Shown piece by piece: positions 1 to 7,976 of a stretch of 64,000 nucleotides of DNA (the first letter of the stretch is position 1; every line of letters starts with the position of its first letter). The DNA comes from Arthrobacter sp. MYb23 (lineage in GTDB: Bacteria > Actinomycetota > Actinomycetes > Actinomycetales > Micrococcaceae): positions 1-64,000 of the forward strand of contig NZ_PCPR01000023.1 in the NCBI RefSeq assembly GCF_002979775.1, written 5' to 3'. The position numbers and the translations under genes are program-made. The notes beneath the pieces are model-generated. The model was not told the DNA's origin and searched no databases. It saw only the letters and a list, made by a program, of their open reading frames with translations.

Positions 1-1106
1 GCGGGCTGGGTTGGCGGTTGTGCCGGCTTTCCGCTGAAGTCGAAGCCCAGCCCAGGACGGCCTGTGCTGCTGAGCAGGCTTCTGCCAGTGCTGTTGCTGA
101 TCCGTACCGGGGAGGGTCCGGCCAGGATTCCGAGCTGCTCGAAGGAAGCGTCTTCCACATCCTCCACGCTCACGGCCTCGGCCAGGGTGAGGGCCAACTG
201 CCCGGAGAGCTCCGGAAGCAGGTGCGGCGCTACCCTGATGCTGTTGGCGCGGGCCAGCTCAACGATCCTGCGGAACGGCGTAATACCGCCCACCCGGACA
301 ATGTTGGGCTGGATGATGTCCACGGCTTCTGCTTCGATGAAGTCGCGGAAGCGGTAGATGGTGTGGACGTTCTCGCCCAAGGCAATAGGCACAGGAGACT
401 GCTTGCGCAGGCGGCGGTACGCCCAGAGGTCGTCGGCGCGGAGGGGTTCCTCCAGCCATTCCAGTCCGTACTCCCCCAAAACGTCCAAGGCACGGAACGT
501 ATGGGCGAGGTCCCATCGCTGGTTGGCGTCGATCATGAGCAGCCGGTCCGGGCCGATCACGGCCCTGACGGCGGCGACGCGCTCGGCGTCTTCCCGGAGC
601 TCGGGTTTGCCCACCTTGATCTTCACCGCGTTCTGTCCCGCGGCCACCCATCGCTGGGCTTGATCCACCAGCTGCTCCAGGGTGTAGTGCAGGTTCACGC
701 CGGAGCCATACACCTCCACGGATTCCTGGCGTTGACCCAGGAGTCCCGTGACGGACGTGCCCGCCTGCCTGGCCTTCAAGTCCCAGAGCGCAAGGTCAAC
801 TCCGGCCATCGCGATAGTGGTCAGTCCTCCCCCGCCGGCCTCGTGCAGCCGTTTCCACAGCTGGTCCCACACGATCTCCGGGTTGGCTTCCAGCCCGGCC
901 ACAAAAGGAGCGATGTCGTAGTCCAGCAGGGCTTTGACCGCCTGGGGACCAATGGTGGGGGTCCACGAGAAACCGTGGCCCGTGCCGCCGTCGTCCGTGG
1001 TCAGTTCGGTGACGATCACGTGGTTCTCAGGCGCCTCGGCACCCCAGCTGCGCAGCAGCGGCACCGTGATCAGCCGGGTAGTGAGGCCCGTAATGCGGGC
1101 GGGCAT
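1..1106 (-). CDS. Enolase-superfamily (mandelate racemase/muconate lactonizing type) sugar-acid dehydratase, 3' end cut by window
   Basis: About 368 residues are visible and the frame runs off position 1. Read from the ATG at 1106, it shows an N-terminal capping domain and a TIM barrel with the KxK motif (K162, K164 in VKIKV), metal ligands D193 (MIDAN), E219 (EEP) and E245 (GEN), and H295 (APHLLPE) at the mandelate racemase His position. These residues place it in the acid-sugar dehydratase group. The ATG shares one base with the TGA of the KDG dehydratase gene, so the two are translationally coupled. Next to that gene, a glucarate, galactarate or related aldarate dehydratase making 5-dehydro-4-deoxyglucarate is the natural inference; the exact substrate cannot be read. 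Odd: the Asp that normally pairs with the His is Asn (N268 in QPNIVRVGG). Confidence 0.85.
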   Translation of the reverse strand, partial: MPARITGLTTRLITVPLLRSWGAEAPENHVIVTELTTDDGGTGHGFSWTPTIGPQAVKALLDYDIAPFVAGLEANPEIVWDQLWKRLHEAGGGGLTTIAMAGVDLALWDLKARQAGTSVTGLLGQRQESVEVYGSGVNLHYTLEQLVDQAQRWVAAGQNAVKIKVGKPELREDAERVAAVRAVIGPDRLLMIDANQRWDLAHTFRALDVLGEYGLEWLEEPLRADDLWAYRRLRKQSPVPIALGENVHTIYRFRDFIEAEAVDIIQPNIVRVGGITPFRRIVELARANSIRVAPHLLPELSGQLALTLAEAVSVEDVEDASFEQLGILAGPSPVRISNSTGRSLLSSTGRPGLGFDFSGKPAQPPTQP

Positions 1107-2011
1107 CAGCTGCCAGCCAGCTCGTGGCCCTTGGCCAGGATGGACTTGAGCTCCAGCAGTTGCTCCTCTGAAGGGTCAACCAGCGGCGGACGGACCGGGC
1201 CCACGGGCAATCCCGCGAGCCGAAGACCAGCCTTGATCAGGGAGACGCCAAAACCCGGAGTCTGGTCGCGGAGACGGACCAGCGGCGCGTAGAACCCTTC
1301 AAGCAGGGCGTGGCGGCGCTCTTCGTCACCGGAAACGTAGGCGTCGTAGTAGGCCTTGGCGATTTCGGGGGCCATGGCGAACGCAGCCGAGGAATACAGC
1401 GGGATGCCGAGGCCTCGGTACGCCCCCTGAGTCAGTTCGGCGGTCAGCAGGCCGTTGAAGAGTGCAAAGTCCTTGCGGCCGCTGGCGTTGATCGCGGAGA
1501 CGATTTCCTGGGCCAGGCCCACATCGCCGATTCCGTCCTTGAAGCCAACCACCTTCGGGTTGGCCGTGAGGCGGGTGATGGCTTCGGCCGTGAACTTTGC
1601 CGTGCCGCGGTGGTACACAATCACCGGCAGGCTGCTCGCCGCTGCAATGGCCTCAACGTAAGCCACCACGCCATCAGTGGGCCCGGTGACCAGGTACGGC
1701 GGGAGCACCAGGAGGGCATCCGCGCCGGCTTCCTCGGCCACCTTGGCAGCGGCAATGGCGTGACCCAGGGGTCCGCCGGCACCGGAAACTACAGGCACGG
1801 CTCCCGCAACAGACTCGACGGCGGCAGTCACCACGGTGCGGATCTCATCCAGGGAGAGCGCATGGAATTCACCGGTGCCACAGGCGGGGAAGACGCCGCC
1901 CGGACCGAACGGCAGGCGGGAGGTGATGTGCTCCTTGAGCAGTGCTACATCTACCGTGCCATCTTCGGCGAAGGGCGTGACGGGGAAGAACAGTACGCCG
2001 TCGAAATTCAT
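1106..2011 (-). CDS. kdgD: 5-dehydro-4-deoxyglucarate dehydratase (DapA superfamily)
   Basis: The 301-residue protein is a DHDPS/NAL-type TIM barrel. The Schiff-base lysine is K158 in GFKDGIGD and the assisting tyrosine is Y133 in VYHRG. GFKDGIGD is typical of KDG dehydratases rather than DapA. The enzyme decarboxylates and dehydrates 5-dehydro-4-deoxy-D-glucarate to 2-oxoglutarate semialdehyde in the cytoplasm. The start overlaps the upstream SDR stop by four bases and the stop overlaps the downstream dehydratase start by one, so the three genes form one coupled operon. The semialdehyde dehydrogenase needed to reach 2-oxoglutarate is not in the window; it may lie beyond the left edge. Confidence 0.9.
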   Translation of the reverse strand: MNFDGVLFFPVTPFAEDGTVDVALLKEHITSRLPFGPGGVFPACGTGEFHALSLDEIRTVVTAAVESVAGAVPVVSGAGGPLGHAIAAAKVAEEAGADALLVLPPYLVTGPTDGVVAYVEAIAAASSLPVIVYHRGTAKFTAEAITRLTANPKVVGFKDGIGDVGLAQEIVSAINASGRKDFALFNGLLTAELTQGAYRGLGIPLYSSAAFAMAPEIAKAYYDAYVSGDEERRHALLEGFYAPLVRLRDQTPGFGVSLIKAGLRLAGLPVGPVRPPLVDPSEEQLLELKSILAKGHELAGS

Positions 2012-3033
2012 GGTGTCTCCTTGGTTGCTCCCGCCGGGACCAGGCCGGCGTGGGTCTCGTCATTGAGTGCTGCTTGTTCGCTTGGTGCTGTGTTGCCTGC
2101 TGCTTGATCAGCGGCGGTATCGGGGCCCTCGAATGGCGGCGTGAGTTCGGTACGCCAGCTGCGCTTCGGCTCCCAGCCGAGGAGCTCGCGGGCTTTGTTG
2201 ATGGAGAACGCCGGGCTGGTGCCGGTCAGGCGTGCGGTGAGGGGTCCGCTGCCAGGCAGGAACTGCGGGAACAATTCCGCCAACGGTGCGGCAGCCAAAG
2301 CATCCTTCGCGCCTACAAAGAACACCTCGCCGTTGGGGATGGAATCCATCTTCTCCAGCAGCACATCCAGGAAATCAGCAACATCCCGCGCGTCCACGTA
2401 GTTGAACAACGCCGGCGCGGAAAGTGCCGGATCCTGCAGCCGCTCACGGACGGTGTGCCCTTGCTGCGTCAGCGCCCCTTCCCACTCTTCCGGAGAAATC
2501 ACGTAGCACGGACGGAATGCTGCGTACTTGATCTTGTTGCCCTGCGCGGAAGCGAACATCTGCACGGTCTGCTCGGCGATCACCTTGGATAGTGCATAGG
2601 CGTTCCACGGCTTGGGGGGCGTCGTCTCGTCCAGAGGGAACGACGGCGGCAGCCACCCGGCCGGTGAGCCATAGCCCAGGGCGGTGGGGCTGGACGCCGT
2701 CACGATCTTCGGTACACCAGCCTCGGTGGCCGCACTGACCACCGCAAAGGCGAGCCGGGTGTTCGTGCTGAAGATGACATCCTCAGGCGCGCTAAAAGGT
2801 ACGGCAATAGCAGCGAGGTGGATGACGGCGTCGGGCGCTGTTTCCCGGATGAGCCGCTCCGCCTCCCCCGGCGCCAGCAGATCTGCGGCGTACTGCTCGG
2901 CTCCGGCCGGCAAATGCTCTGCCGGGATGGCATCCCGGTCAACCGAGATCACCTTGTGGCCGGCCTCCGCGAGGCCTGCCACCACGCTGCGGCCCAACCG
3001 ACCGGAACCGCCGGTGACGAAAATCCTGCTCAT
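2008..3033 (-). CDS. NAD-dependent epimerase/dehydratase (extended SDR)
   Basis: The 341-residue protein has an N-terminal Rossmann fold with the extended-SDR glycine motif GGSGRLG (residues 8-14) and the catalytic Tyr-Lys pair in YALSK. The last 50 or so residues are a polar Ala/Thr/Glu-rich tail unlike the core. The start has an AAGGA ribosome site. It lies between the Gfo/Idh gene (30-base gap) and kdgD (four-base overlap). Uronate dehydrogenase, which feeds aldarates into this pathway, is an SDR of this kind, but the similarity I can see is general, so substrate and reaction stay open. It probably acts on a sugar or sugar acid as part of the operon. Confidence 0.85.
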   Translation of the reverse strand: MSRIFVTGGSGRLGRSVVAGLAEAGHKVISVDRDAIPAEHLPAGAEQYAADLLAPGEAERLIRETAPDAVIHLAAIAVPFSAPEDVIFSTNTRLAFAVVSAATEAGVPKIVTASSPTALGYGSPAGWLPPSFPLDETTPPKPWNAYALSKVIAEQTVQMFASAQGNKIKYAAFRPCYVISPEEWEGALTQQGHTVRERLQDPALSAPALFNYVDARDVADFLDVLLEKMDSIPNGEVFFVGAKDALAAAPLAELFPQFLPGSGPLTARLTGTSPAFSINKARELLGWEPKRSWRTELTPPFEGPDTAADQAAGNTAPSEQAALNDETHAGLVPAGATKETP

Positions 3034-3062
3034 GGTCTTTTCCTTGCTCGGGTAGTGGAGGG

Positions 3063-4484
3063 TCAGGCCTGGCCGCGGCTGAGATCAGCGCCGAGGCCGA
3101 GTTCACTGATGCGGACGGGAAGATCGGTGTCCAGGGACTTGTTGCCGGCGATGCCCACCGACACCGAGCGGAGGCCGTCGATGTAGCCGGACGGACGGCC
3201 CAGCGGATCAACGCCCGGGCCGTTGAAGAGGTCCGAAAGGAGCAGGTTGTCGCCGCCGCCGTGGCCGCCTTCGCCGTTGATAATGGGGACTTCGTAGGCG
3301 GCTTCCCAGTGGCGCTGGACCACCAGGCGTTCGCCGTTGCGGCGCACAGCGTCTTCCTCCTCGATGGGAGTGGCGCTCGGGTCCACCACCGTCTTCTTAT
3401 CGGTGCTGGATTCGACGGCGGCACGCTCCACCACTTCGAGCTCAGCACGGCCTTCGGTGCCGTTGACGGTGACGCGGTAGCCTTCCCACGGGCTGTGGGC
3501 GTTCAGCGAGTAGCTCAGCGTGGGCCCGCCCTGGTAGTCCACCACCAGGGCGAGGTTGTCCTCGATGGTGATGCCCTCGGTGAAAACGTCCTGGTCCCGG
3601 ATGTAGCCATCAAATTTTTCGTTGTCGTAGTACAGGGCCTTGAGATGCTCGTCCTCGCGCATGTCCAGACGGAACGGATCGTGCTCCAGGCCATCAACGG
3701 TGCCGCGTTCCGGGCGTACGCCAAGGCCGCGCTCGGCAGCATTCTTGTCGCCGTAGAAGCGCAGGCCACCGGCGGCAAACACGCGCTCCGGAACATCGTT
3801 GATCCACCAGTTGACCAGGTCGAAGTGGTGCGAAGCCTTATGGATGAGCAGGCCGCCGGAGTTCTTCTTTTCGCGGTGCCAGCGGCGGAAGTAGTCCGCG
3901 CCGTGCACGGTATCCAGCACCCAGCTGAAGTCGATGGACGTGACCTTGCCGATCACGCCGTTCTGAATGACTTCCTTGAGCGCGCTGTTGCGCGGCGAGT
4001 AGCGGTAGTTGAACGTGACCACCACGTTTTTGCCGGTCTTCGCCACAGCTTCGGTAATACGGCGGCAACCGTCAACGTCGATGGTCAGCGGCTTTTCAAC
4101 CACGACGTCGGCGCCCGCCTCAAGCGCTTCAACGATGTAGTCCGCGTGGGTGTAGTCGGGCGTCGTGACAATGACCCGCTCAATGCCGTTGGACTGAATG
4201 AAGCTGGTGAGTTCGCCCGGTGCAAAAGAGGCCACCGGCTCTGTTCCGCCGAGTTCCTTGATCAAGTCCTGGTAGAAGTCCACGCGGCCCTGATTGACGT
4301 CCGACAATGCAATGAGTTCCGCGACGTCCGCGTGCTGTCCGTAGATGGCACGGATATACATCTCTGAGCGGCCGCCGGTTCCGATCAATGCTATGCGGGT
4401 TCGCTGGGAGTCTTGGGGCTGGATGGTCGTTGCGGCAGATTCGGTCTGGATCTCGGCTGAGTCGACGTTGACCATGTTGGCCAT
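3063..4484 (-). CDS. Gfo/Idh/MocA-family oxidoreductase
   Basis: The 473-residue protein has a Rossmann NAD(P) site (IALIGTGGRSE, residues about 31-41), the family motif EKP (VVEKPLTIDVDG) and a substrate-domain segment HKASHHFDLVNWW. It is longer than the usual 330-400 residues, with an insertion or extended C-terminal domain. I chose the ATG at 4484, preceded by GAAAGGGG. An in-frame upstream start at 4553 would add 23 residues but falls inside the LacI-type operator at 4553-4570, so it is unlikely. First gene of the sugar-acid operon, divergent from the LacI gene. It likely oxidises a sugar or polyol that is then channelled to the aldarate steps; the substrate is unknown. Confidence 0.88.
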   Translation of the reverse strand: MANMVNVDSAEIQTESAATTIQPQDSQRTRIALIGTGGRSEMYIRAIYGQHADVAELIALSDVNQGRVDFYQDLIKELGGTEPVASFAPGELTSFIQSNGIERVIVTTPDYTHADYIVEALEAGADVVVEKPLTIDVDGCRRITEAVAKTGKNVVVTFNYRYSPRNSALKEVIQNGVIGKVTSIDFSWVLDTVHGADYFRRWHREKKNSGGLLIHKASHHFDLVNWWINDVPERVFAAGGLRFYGDKNAAERGLGVRPERGTVDGLEHDPFRLDMREDEHLKALYYDNEKFDGYIRDQDVFTEGITIEDNLALVVDYQGGPTLSYSLNAHSPWEGYRVTVNGTEGRAELEVVERAAVESSTDKKTVVDPSATPIEEEDAVRRNGERLVVQRHWEAAYEVPIINGEGGHGGGDNLLLSDLFNGPGVDPLGRPSGYIDGLRSVSVGIAGNKSLDTDLPVRISELGLGADLSRGQA

Positions 4485-4552
4485 GAGAGATGCCCCTTTC
4501 AGAAAGGCAGGAGTGAACCGCTTGACGGCCCGGCTTCGTATGGGAAGAATCA

Positions 4553-4570
4553 TGAGAAAGCGTTTTCTCA
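4553..4570. promoter_or_regulatory. LacI-family operator in divergent promoter region
   Basis: TGAGAAAGCGTTTTCTCA is an 18-bp inverted repeat with 16 of 18 symmetric positions and the central CG step typical of LacI/GalR operators. It lies between the minus-strand catabolic operon (start 4484) and the plus-strand LacI gene (start 4651), so one site could control both. Binding by the adjacent LacI protein is inferred. Confidence 0.8.
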
Positions 4571-4650
4571 GAGCGTTATAAGCTTTGTATCAAGACTCTG
4601 GTGGTCACGTCAACCACTGCTCCAACGACGGAGCATGCGGGAGGCGAGCA

Positions 4651-5694
4651 ATGGGAAGGGGCCACATGGCACGCAGGAACACCAACAGGCGCGTCGGCAT
4701 CGCCGATGTCGCAGAGAAGGCGGGCGTCTCGCACGCCACAGTTTCACGCGTCATGAACGGTAATGCCGCCGTGGACCCCGGCATCGCCGCCCGGGTTCGA
4801 GCCGCCGCTGTTGAATTGAAATACCAGCCCAATCCAGTGGGGCGCAGCCTCGCACTCGGCAAGACAGACACCATCGGGATCGTGGTTCCGGACCTCGCAA
4901 ACCCAACGTTCCAGGCGATCCTCCGTGGACTCAGCATCGCCGCCGCCCAGGACGGGTACCGCGTCCTCATTGCGGATTCCTCGGAAGTCACCAGCGAGGA
5001 ATCCATCCTTGCGGGCGAGGCCAGGCGCCGCTGCGATGGCGTGGTGCTCTGCGCTCCCCGCATGAGCGATGCCGAGTTGGAAGAGCTGGCCCCCACCCTG
5101 CACCCGCTGGTCTTGATCAACCGCACCACCATTGCCACCAACACTCCGAGCCTGAGCGTGGACTACGGGCAGGGCATCCAGGAACTGGCTCAACACCTGG
5201 TGACTTTGGGCCACCGCCGCCTGGTATTCCTCTCCGGCCCGGAGCACAGCGCTTCCAACCGCCAGCGCCTAGTGGGCTTGGACCAGTTCCGGGCCGAACA
5301 CCCGGAGATCGAGCTGCAAATGCTCCACGGCGGCTCCAACTTCGACTCCGGCCACGAGTCCACCGAGGCCATCATTTCCAGTGGCGCCACCGGAATCCTG
5401 GCATTCAACGACCTCGTGGCCATGGGACTGCTCAGCGGCTTGCACGAGCGCGGCGTACGCGTTCCGGAGGACATTTCGGTGACCGGCTTTGACGACATCC
5501 CTTTCGCCAAATACACAACCCCTCCGTTGACCACGGCCGCCGTGCCCATCAATGAGCTCGGAAGCCTTGCCTGGCGGAGGATGCGGGAACAGATTCAGCA
5601 GGCCGGCGAAGCTGCCACCCAGGCGCAGGACGAATTCTCGCCCAGGGTGGAGATCCGCAAGAGCACTGCAGCCCCCGCCCTCAAGCCCGCGTAG
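4651..5694 (+). CDS. LacI-family transcriptional regulator of the sugar-acid operon
   Basis: The 347-residue protein has an N-terminal LacI helix-turn-helix (GIADVAEKAGVSHATVSRVM, about residues 14-33), hinge helix and periplasmic-binding-protein-like effector domain (TIGIVVPDLANPTF onward). I chose the ATG at 4651 because GGGAGG lies six bases upstream. A second ATG at 4666 (MARRN) is possible, and the open frame extends back to 4585 without a good ribosome site. It is divergent from the oxidoreductase/SDR/KdgD/dehydratase operon with an 18-bp operator between them, so it is most likely the local repressor, released by a sugar-acid intermediate. It ends just before a long hairpin. Confidence 0.9.
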   Translation: MGRGHMARRNTNRRVGIADVAEKAGVSHATVSRVMNGNAAVDPGIAARVRAAAVELKYQPNPVGRSLALGKTDTIGIVVPDLANPTFQAILRGLSIAAAQDGYRVLIADSSEVTSEESILAGEARRRCDGVVLCAPRMSDAELEELAPTLHPLVLINRTTIATNTPSLSVDYGQGIQELAQHLVTLGHRRLVFLSGPEHSASNRQRLVGLDQFRAEHPEIELQMLHGGSNFDSGHESTEAIISSGATGILAFNDLVAMGLLSGLHERGVRVPEDISVTGFDDIPFAKYTTPPLTTAAVPINELGSLAWRRMREQIQQAGEAATQAQDEFSPRVEIRKSTAAPALKPA

Positions 5695-5696
5695 GT

Positions 5697-5761
5697 GCAA
5701 CGCGGGGTCACTTATGGCCCCTTCAGAGGGTTTTAAAGGGCCATAAGTGACCCCGCGTTGC
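5697..5761. terminator. Long perfect hairpin between convergent genes
   Basis: A perfect 24-bp stem (5697-5720 with 5738-5761) closes a 17-base loop. It sits between the LacI stop (5694) and the stop of the convergent FadR-type gene (5763). There is no T-run after either arm, so a classical intrinsic terminator is not shown. A bidirectional transcription or mRNA 3'-end barrier is the simplest role. Confidence 0.65.
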
Positions 5762-5762
5762 T

Positions 5763-6461
5763 TTAGTTTGGCGAGGGATCCGAGCCCACTCCGGCCTCTG
5801 TGTAGAAGCCTTGGATGTGGGCGGCCACAAGCTCGGCCGCCTTGCCGCCGTCGTGGTTGTTCACGGCGGTGAGAATGGCACGATGTTCGGCCCGAAGCCT
5901 GGCGCACGTAGCGTCCCAATCGGGCAGGTTCCCTGTCAGCTCGCCGGCGTAGTTCTCAATTGCGCCCCTGAGCGAAGCCATCATGGCACTAACCACCGCA
6001 TTGCCCGCGGCCTGTGCGAGCGCCACGTGGAACCGGGCATCAAGGCCCAGGAAAGTATCGATGTCCGGGGCCGCATCCATGTGATCCAGAAGAGCAGCAG
6101 CTTCCTCCAGCTCCGGCACGCCAACCTTGGCCCGCTCCGCCGCCCATGATTCAAGCAGGACGCGGGTCTCCACAATGTCCGCCACCGGAAGGTGACGGGT
6201 GGCCACATGCAGCCGGAGGGTCGAACCCAGCGCAGACCCAGGCTCGGCGATGACCACCGTACCGGCATCCTTCCCCGAACCCACGCCAGCGCGGACCACG
6301 CCCATGGCCTCAAGGATCCTGACGGCTTCACGCACGGAGGTCCGGGAAACCTGCAACTGCTCGGCCATGGCGCGCTCACCCGGCAGCCGTCCGCCCAGGG
6401 CGAGGTCTCCATCAGACAACTGCTTCTCGATCCATTGCAGGACCAACTCGTGGGTACGCAT
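5763..6461 (-). CDS. lldR: FadR/GntR-family regulator, LldR-like
   Basis: The 232-residue protein has an N-terminal winged HTH (residues about 5-70; LPGERAMAEQLQVSRTSVRE) and a C-terminal FCD helical ligand domain with its Asp/His metal ligands (DARFHVALA, residues about 140-150, and later AEHRAIL). It is divergent from an L-lactate dehydrogenase gene over three matched operator copies, which strongly suggests lactate-responsive control of lldD. Start at the ATG at 6461. Its 3' end faces the LacI gene across the 24-bp hairpin. Confidence 0.88.
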   Translation of the reverse strand: MRTHELVLQWIEKQLSDGDLALGGRLPGERAMAEQLQVSRTSVREAVRILEAMGVVRAGVGSGKDAGTVVIAEPGSALGSTLRLHVATRHLPVADIVETRVLLESWAAERAKVGVPELEEAAALLDHMDAAPDIDTFLGLDARFHVALAQAAGNAVVSAMMASLRGAIENYAGELTGNLPDWDATCARLRAEHRAILTAVNNHDGGKAAELVAAHIQGFYTEAGVGSDPSPN

Positions 6462-6478
6462 ACCGGAATACTAGTTGA

Positions 6479-6532
6479 TGTGGTCCAACCACATGGATTA
6501 CAGTGTGGTTAGACCACAGTGGTAGGACCACA
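6479..6532. promoter_or_regulatory. Three FadR/LldR-type operators
   Basis: Three 15-bp sites: TGTGGTCCAACCACA (6479-6493), TGTGGTTAGACCACA (6504-6518) and AGTGGTAGGACCACA (6518-6532). Each contains TGGT-N3-ACCA, fitting the FadR-subfamily consensus TNGTNNNACNA. Centres are 25 and 14 bases apart; the second and third share one base. They fill the gap between lldR (start 6461) and lldD (start 6552), so they probably repress both promoters. Confidence 0.85.
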
Positions 6533-6551
6533 GAATTCAAGGGAGAACCGC

Positions 6552-7883
6552 ATGACCGACACCCTCGACCCCAAGATCACGGCCGCGCCAGCCAATGCCG
6601 GCAGCGACGAAGCCGTAACCCGCCCAGCGCAGCCGCGACCCGCCGTCGGGCTTCCGCCTGCACTCAAGCGCCGCGTACCCAAAGTGGCCGACCTGGCGCC
6701 GCTGATGCAGTTCAAGAAGCCCGAATTCAGCAAAACAGCGCGGCTCAAGCGCGCCAGCACCATCTGGGAACTGCGCGACATCGCCAAGCGCCGCACCCCG
6801 CAGGCACCGTTCGACTACACGGACGGTGCGGCCGAAGAAGAGATCACCCTCCGCCGTGCGCGCCAGGCTTTCCAGGACATCGAGTTCCGCCCCGGCATCC
6901 TGCGCGACGTGTCCAAGATCGATCTGCGCACGGACATCCTCGGCAAGGAATCACGCCTTCCGTTCGGTATTGCCCCCACGGGCTTCACGCGCATGATGCA
7001 GTCCGAGGGTGAATACGCGGGTTCGCAGGCCGCTGAAGCTGCCGGCATTCCCTACACCCTGTCCACCATGGGCACTGCGTCGATCGAAGACGTGGCCACC
7101 TCCGCCCCGAACGGCCGCAACTGGTTCCAGCTGTACCTCTGGACGGACCGCGCCCGCTCCCTCGAACTGATCGAGCGGGCCACCAAGGCCGGCAACGACA
7201 CCCTCATGGTCACTGTGGACACCGCCGTCGCGGGCGCCCGGCTGCGCGATGTTCGCAACGGCATGACCATCCCGCCGGCACTGACCATCAAGACCGTGCT
7301 GGACGCTTCCTACCGGCCGGCCTGGTGGTTCAACTTCCTCACCCACGAACCCCTGACCTTTGCCTCCCTCTCGCGCTACACCGGCACCGTGGCAGACCTC
7401 ATCAACTCAATGTTCGACCCCACCCTGACCTATGAGGACCTGGACTGGCTCCGCGAAACCTGGAAGGGCAAGCTGGTGGTCAAGGGCATCCAGACCGTGG
7501 AAGATGCCCGCAAGGTAGTGGACCACGGCGCGGACGGCATCATCCTGTCCAACCACGGCGGACGCCAACTGGACCGCGCACCTATCCCGTTCCACCTTCT
7601 TCCCGAGGTCACCTCGGCCCTGAGGGCGGACAACAGCCAGGCTGCGGTCATGCTGGACACGGGCATCATGAGCGGCGCGGACATCGTGGCGGCGCTGGCT
7701 TTGGGTGCGGACTTCGCACTGATCGGCCGCGCGTACCTCTACGGCCTCATGGCCGGTGGACGTGAAGGCGTGGACCGCACCATCCAGATCCTGGAGAAGG
7801 ACATGACCCGGACCATGGCACTCCTGGGCGTCAGCAAGGTGGCGGACCTGAACCCGGACCACGTTCGGCTGCTCCAGCGCTAA
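6552..7883 (+). CDS. lldD: FMN-dependent L-lactate dehydrogenase
   Basis: The 443-residue protein belongs to the FMN-dependent alpha-hydroxy-acid dehydrogenase family. It oxidises L-lactate to pyruvate and passes electrons to the respiratory chain. The active-site His is H335 in SNHGGRQLD; the upstream MVTVDTAVAG strand and the Lys of LVVKGIQ fit the FMN barrel. The usual DGGxRRG phosphate loop is DTGIMSG here, a variant I recall from mycobacterial LldD2. About 65 residues of low-complexity, Pro/Ala-rich sequence precede the barrel. I chose the ATG at 6552, which follows AGGGAGAA; an upstream in-frame start at 6519 lies inside an operator. Control by the divergent LldR is expected. Confidence 0.93.
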   Translation: MTDTLDPKITAAPANAGSDEAVTRPAQPRPAVGLPPALKRRVPKVADLAPLMQFKKPEFSKTARLKRASTIWELRDIAKRRTPQAPFDYTDGAAEEEITLRRARQAFQDIEFRPGILRDVSKIDLRTDILGKESRLPFGIAPTGFTRMMQSEGEYAGSQAAEAAGIPYTLSTMGTASIEDVATSAPNGRNWFQLYLWTDRARSLELIERATKAGNDTLMVTVDTAVAGARLRDVRNGMTIPPALTIKTVLDASYRPAWWFNFLTHEPLTFASLSRYTGTVADLINSMFDPTLTYEDLDWLRETWKGKLVVKGIQTVEDARKVVDHGADGIILSNHGGRQLDRAPIPFHLLPEVTSALRADNSQAAVMLDTGIMSGADIVAALALGADFALIGRAYLYGLMAGGREGVDRTIQILEKDMTRTMALLGVSKVADLNPDHVRLLQR

Positions 7884-7895
7884 CGGCCCCATGTA

Positions 7896-7945
7896 GGTAA
7901 CAGATCAGGTCGTTCTGAGCGCTCAAAACGACCTGATCTGCTACC
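7896..7945. repeat. Intergenic palindromic unit, copy 1 (pairs with 42178-42227)
   Basis: A near-complete 50-bp palindrome: arms 7896-7914 and 7927-7945 pair with one mismatch around the centre TGAGCGCTCA, followed by CAGTTGGG. It lies between the convergent lldD and gdhA ends. A second unit at 42178-42227 has the same edges, centre and flank but a different stem middle. There is no T-run. It may end transcription in both directions. Confidence 0.75.
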
Positions 7946-7976
7946 CAGTTGGGCAAAGGTGCTAGATGCAAGGGTG

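Noticed and set aside
18..1292. Plus-strand open frame of 424 codons at the left edge
   Set aside because: Antisense to the enolase-superfamily gene, whose catalytic residues are all readable on the minus strand.
3261..4367. Plus-strand open frame of 368 codons
   Set aside because: Shadow of the Gfo/Idh gene on the minus strand; no domain, no ribosome site.
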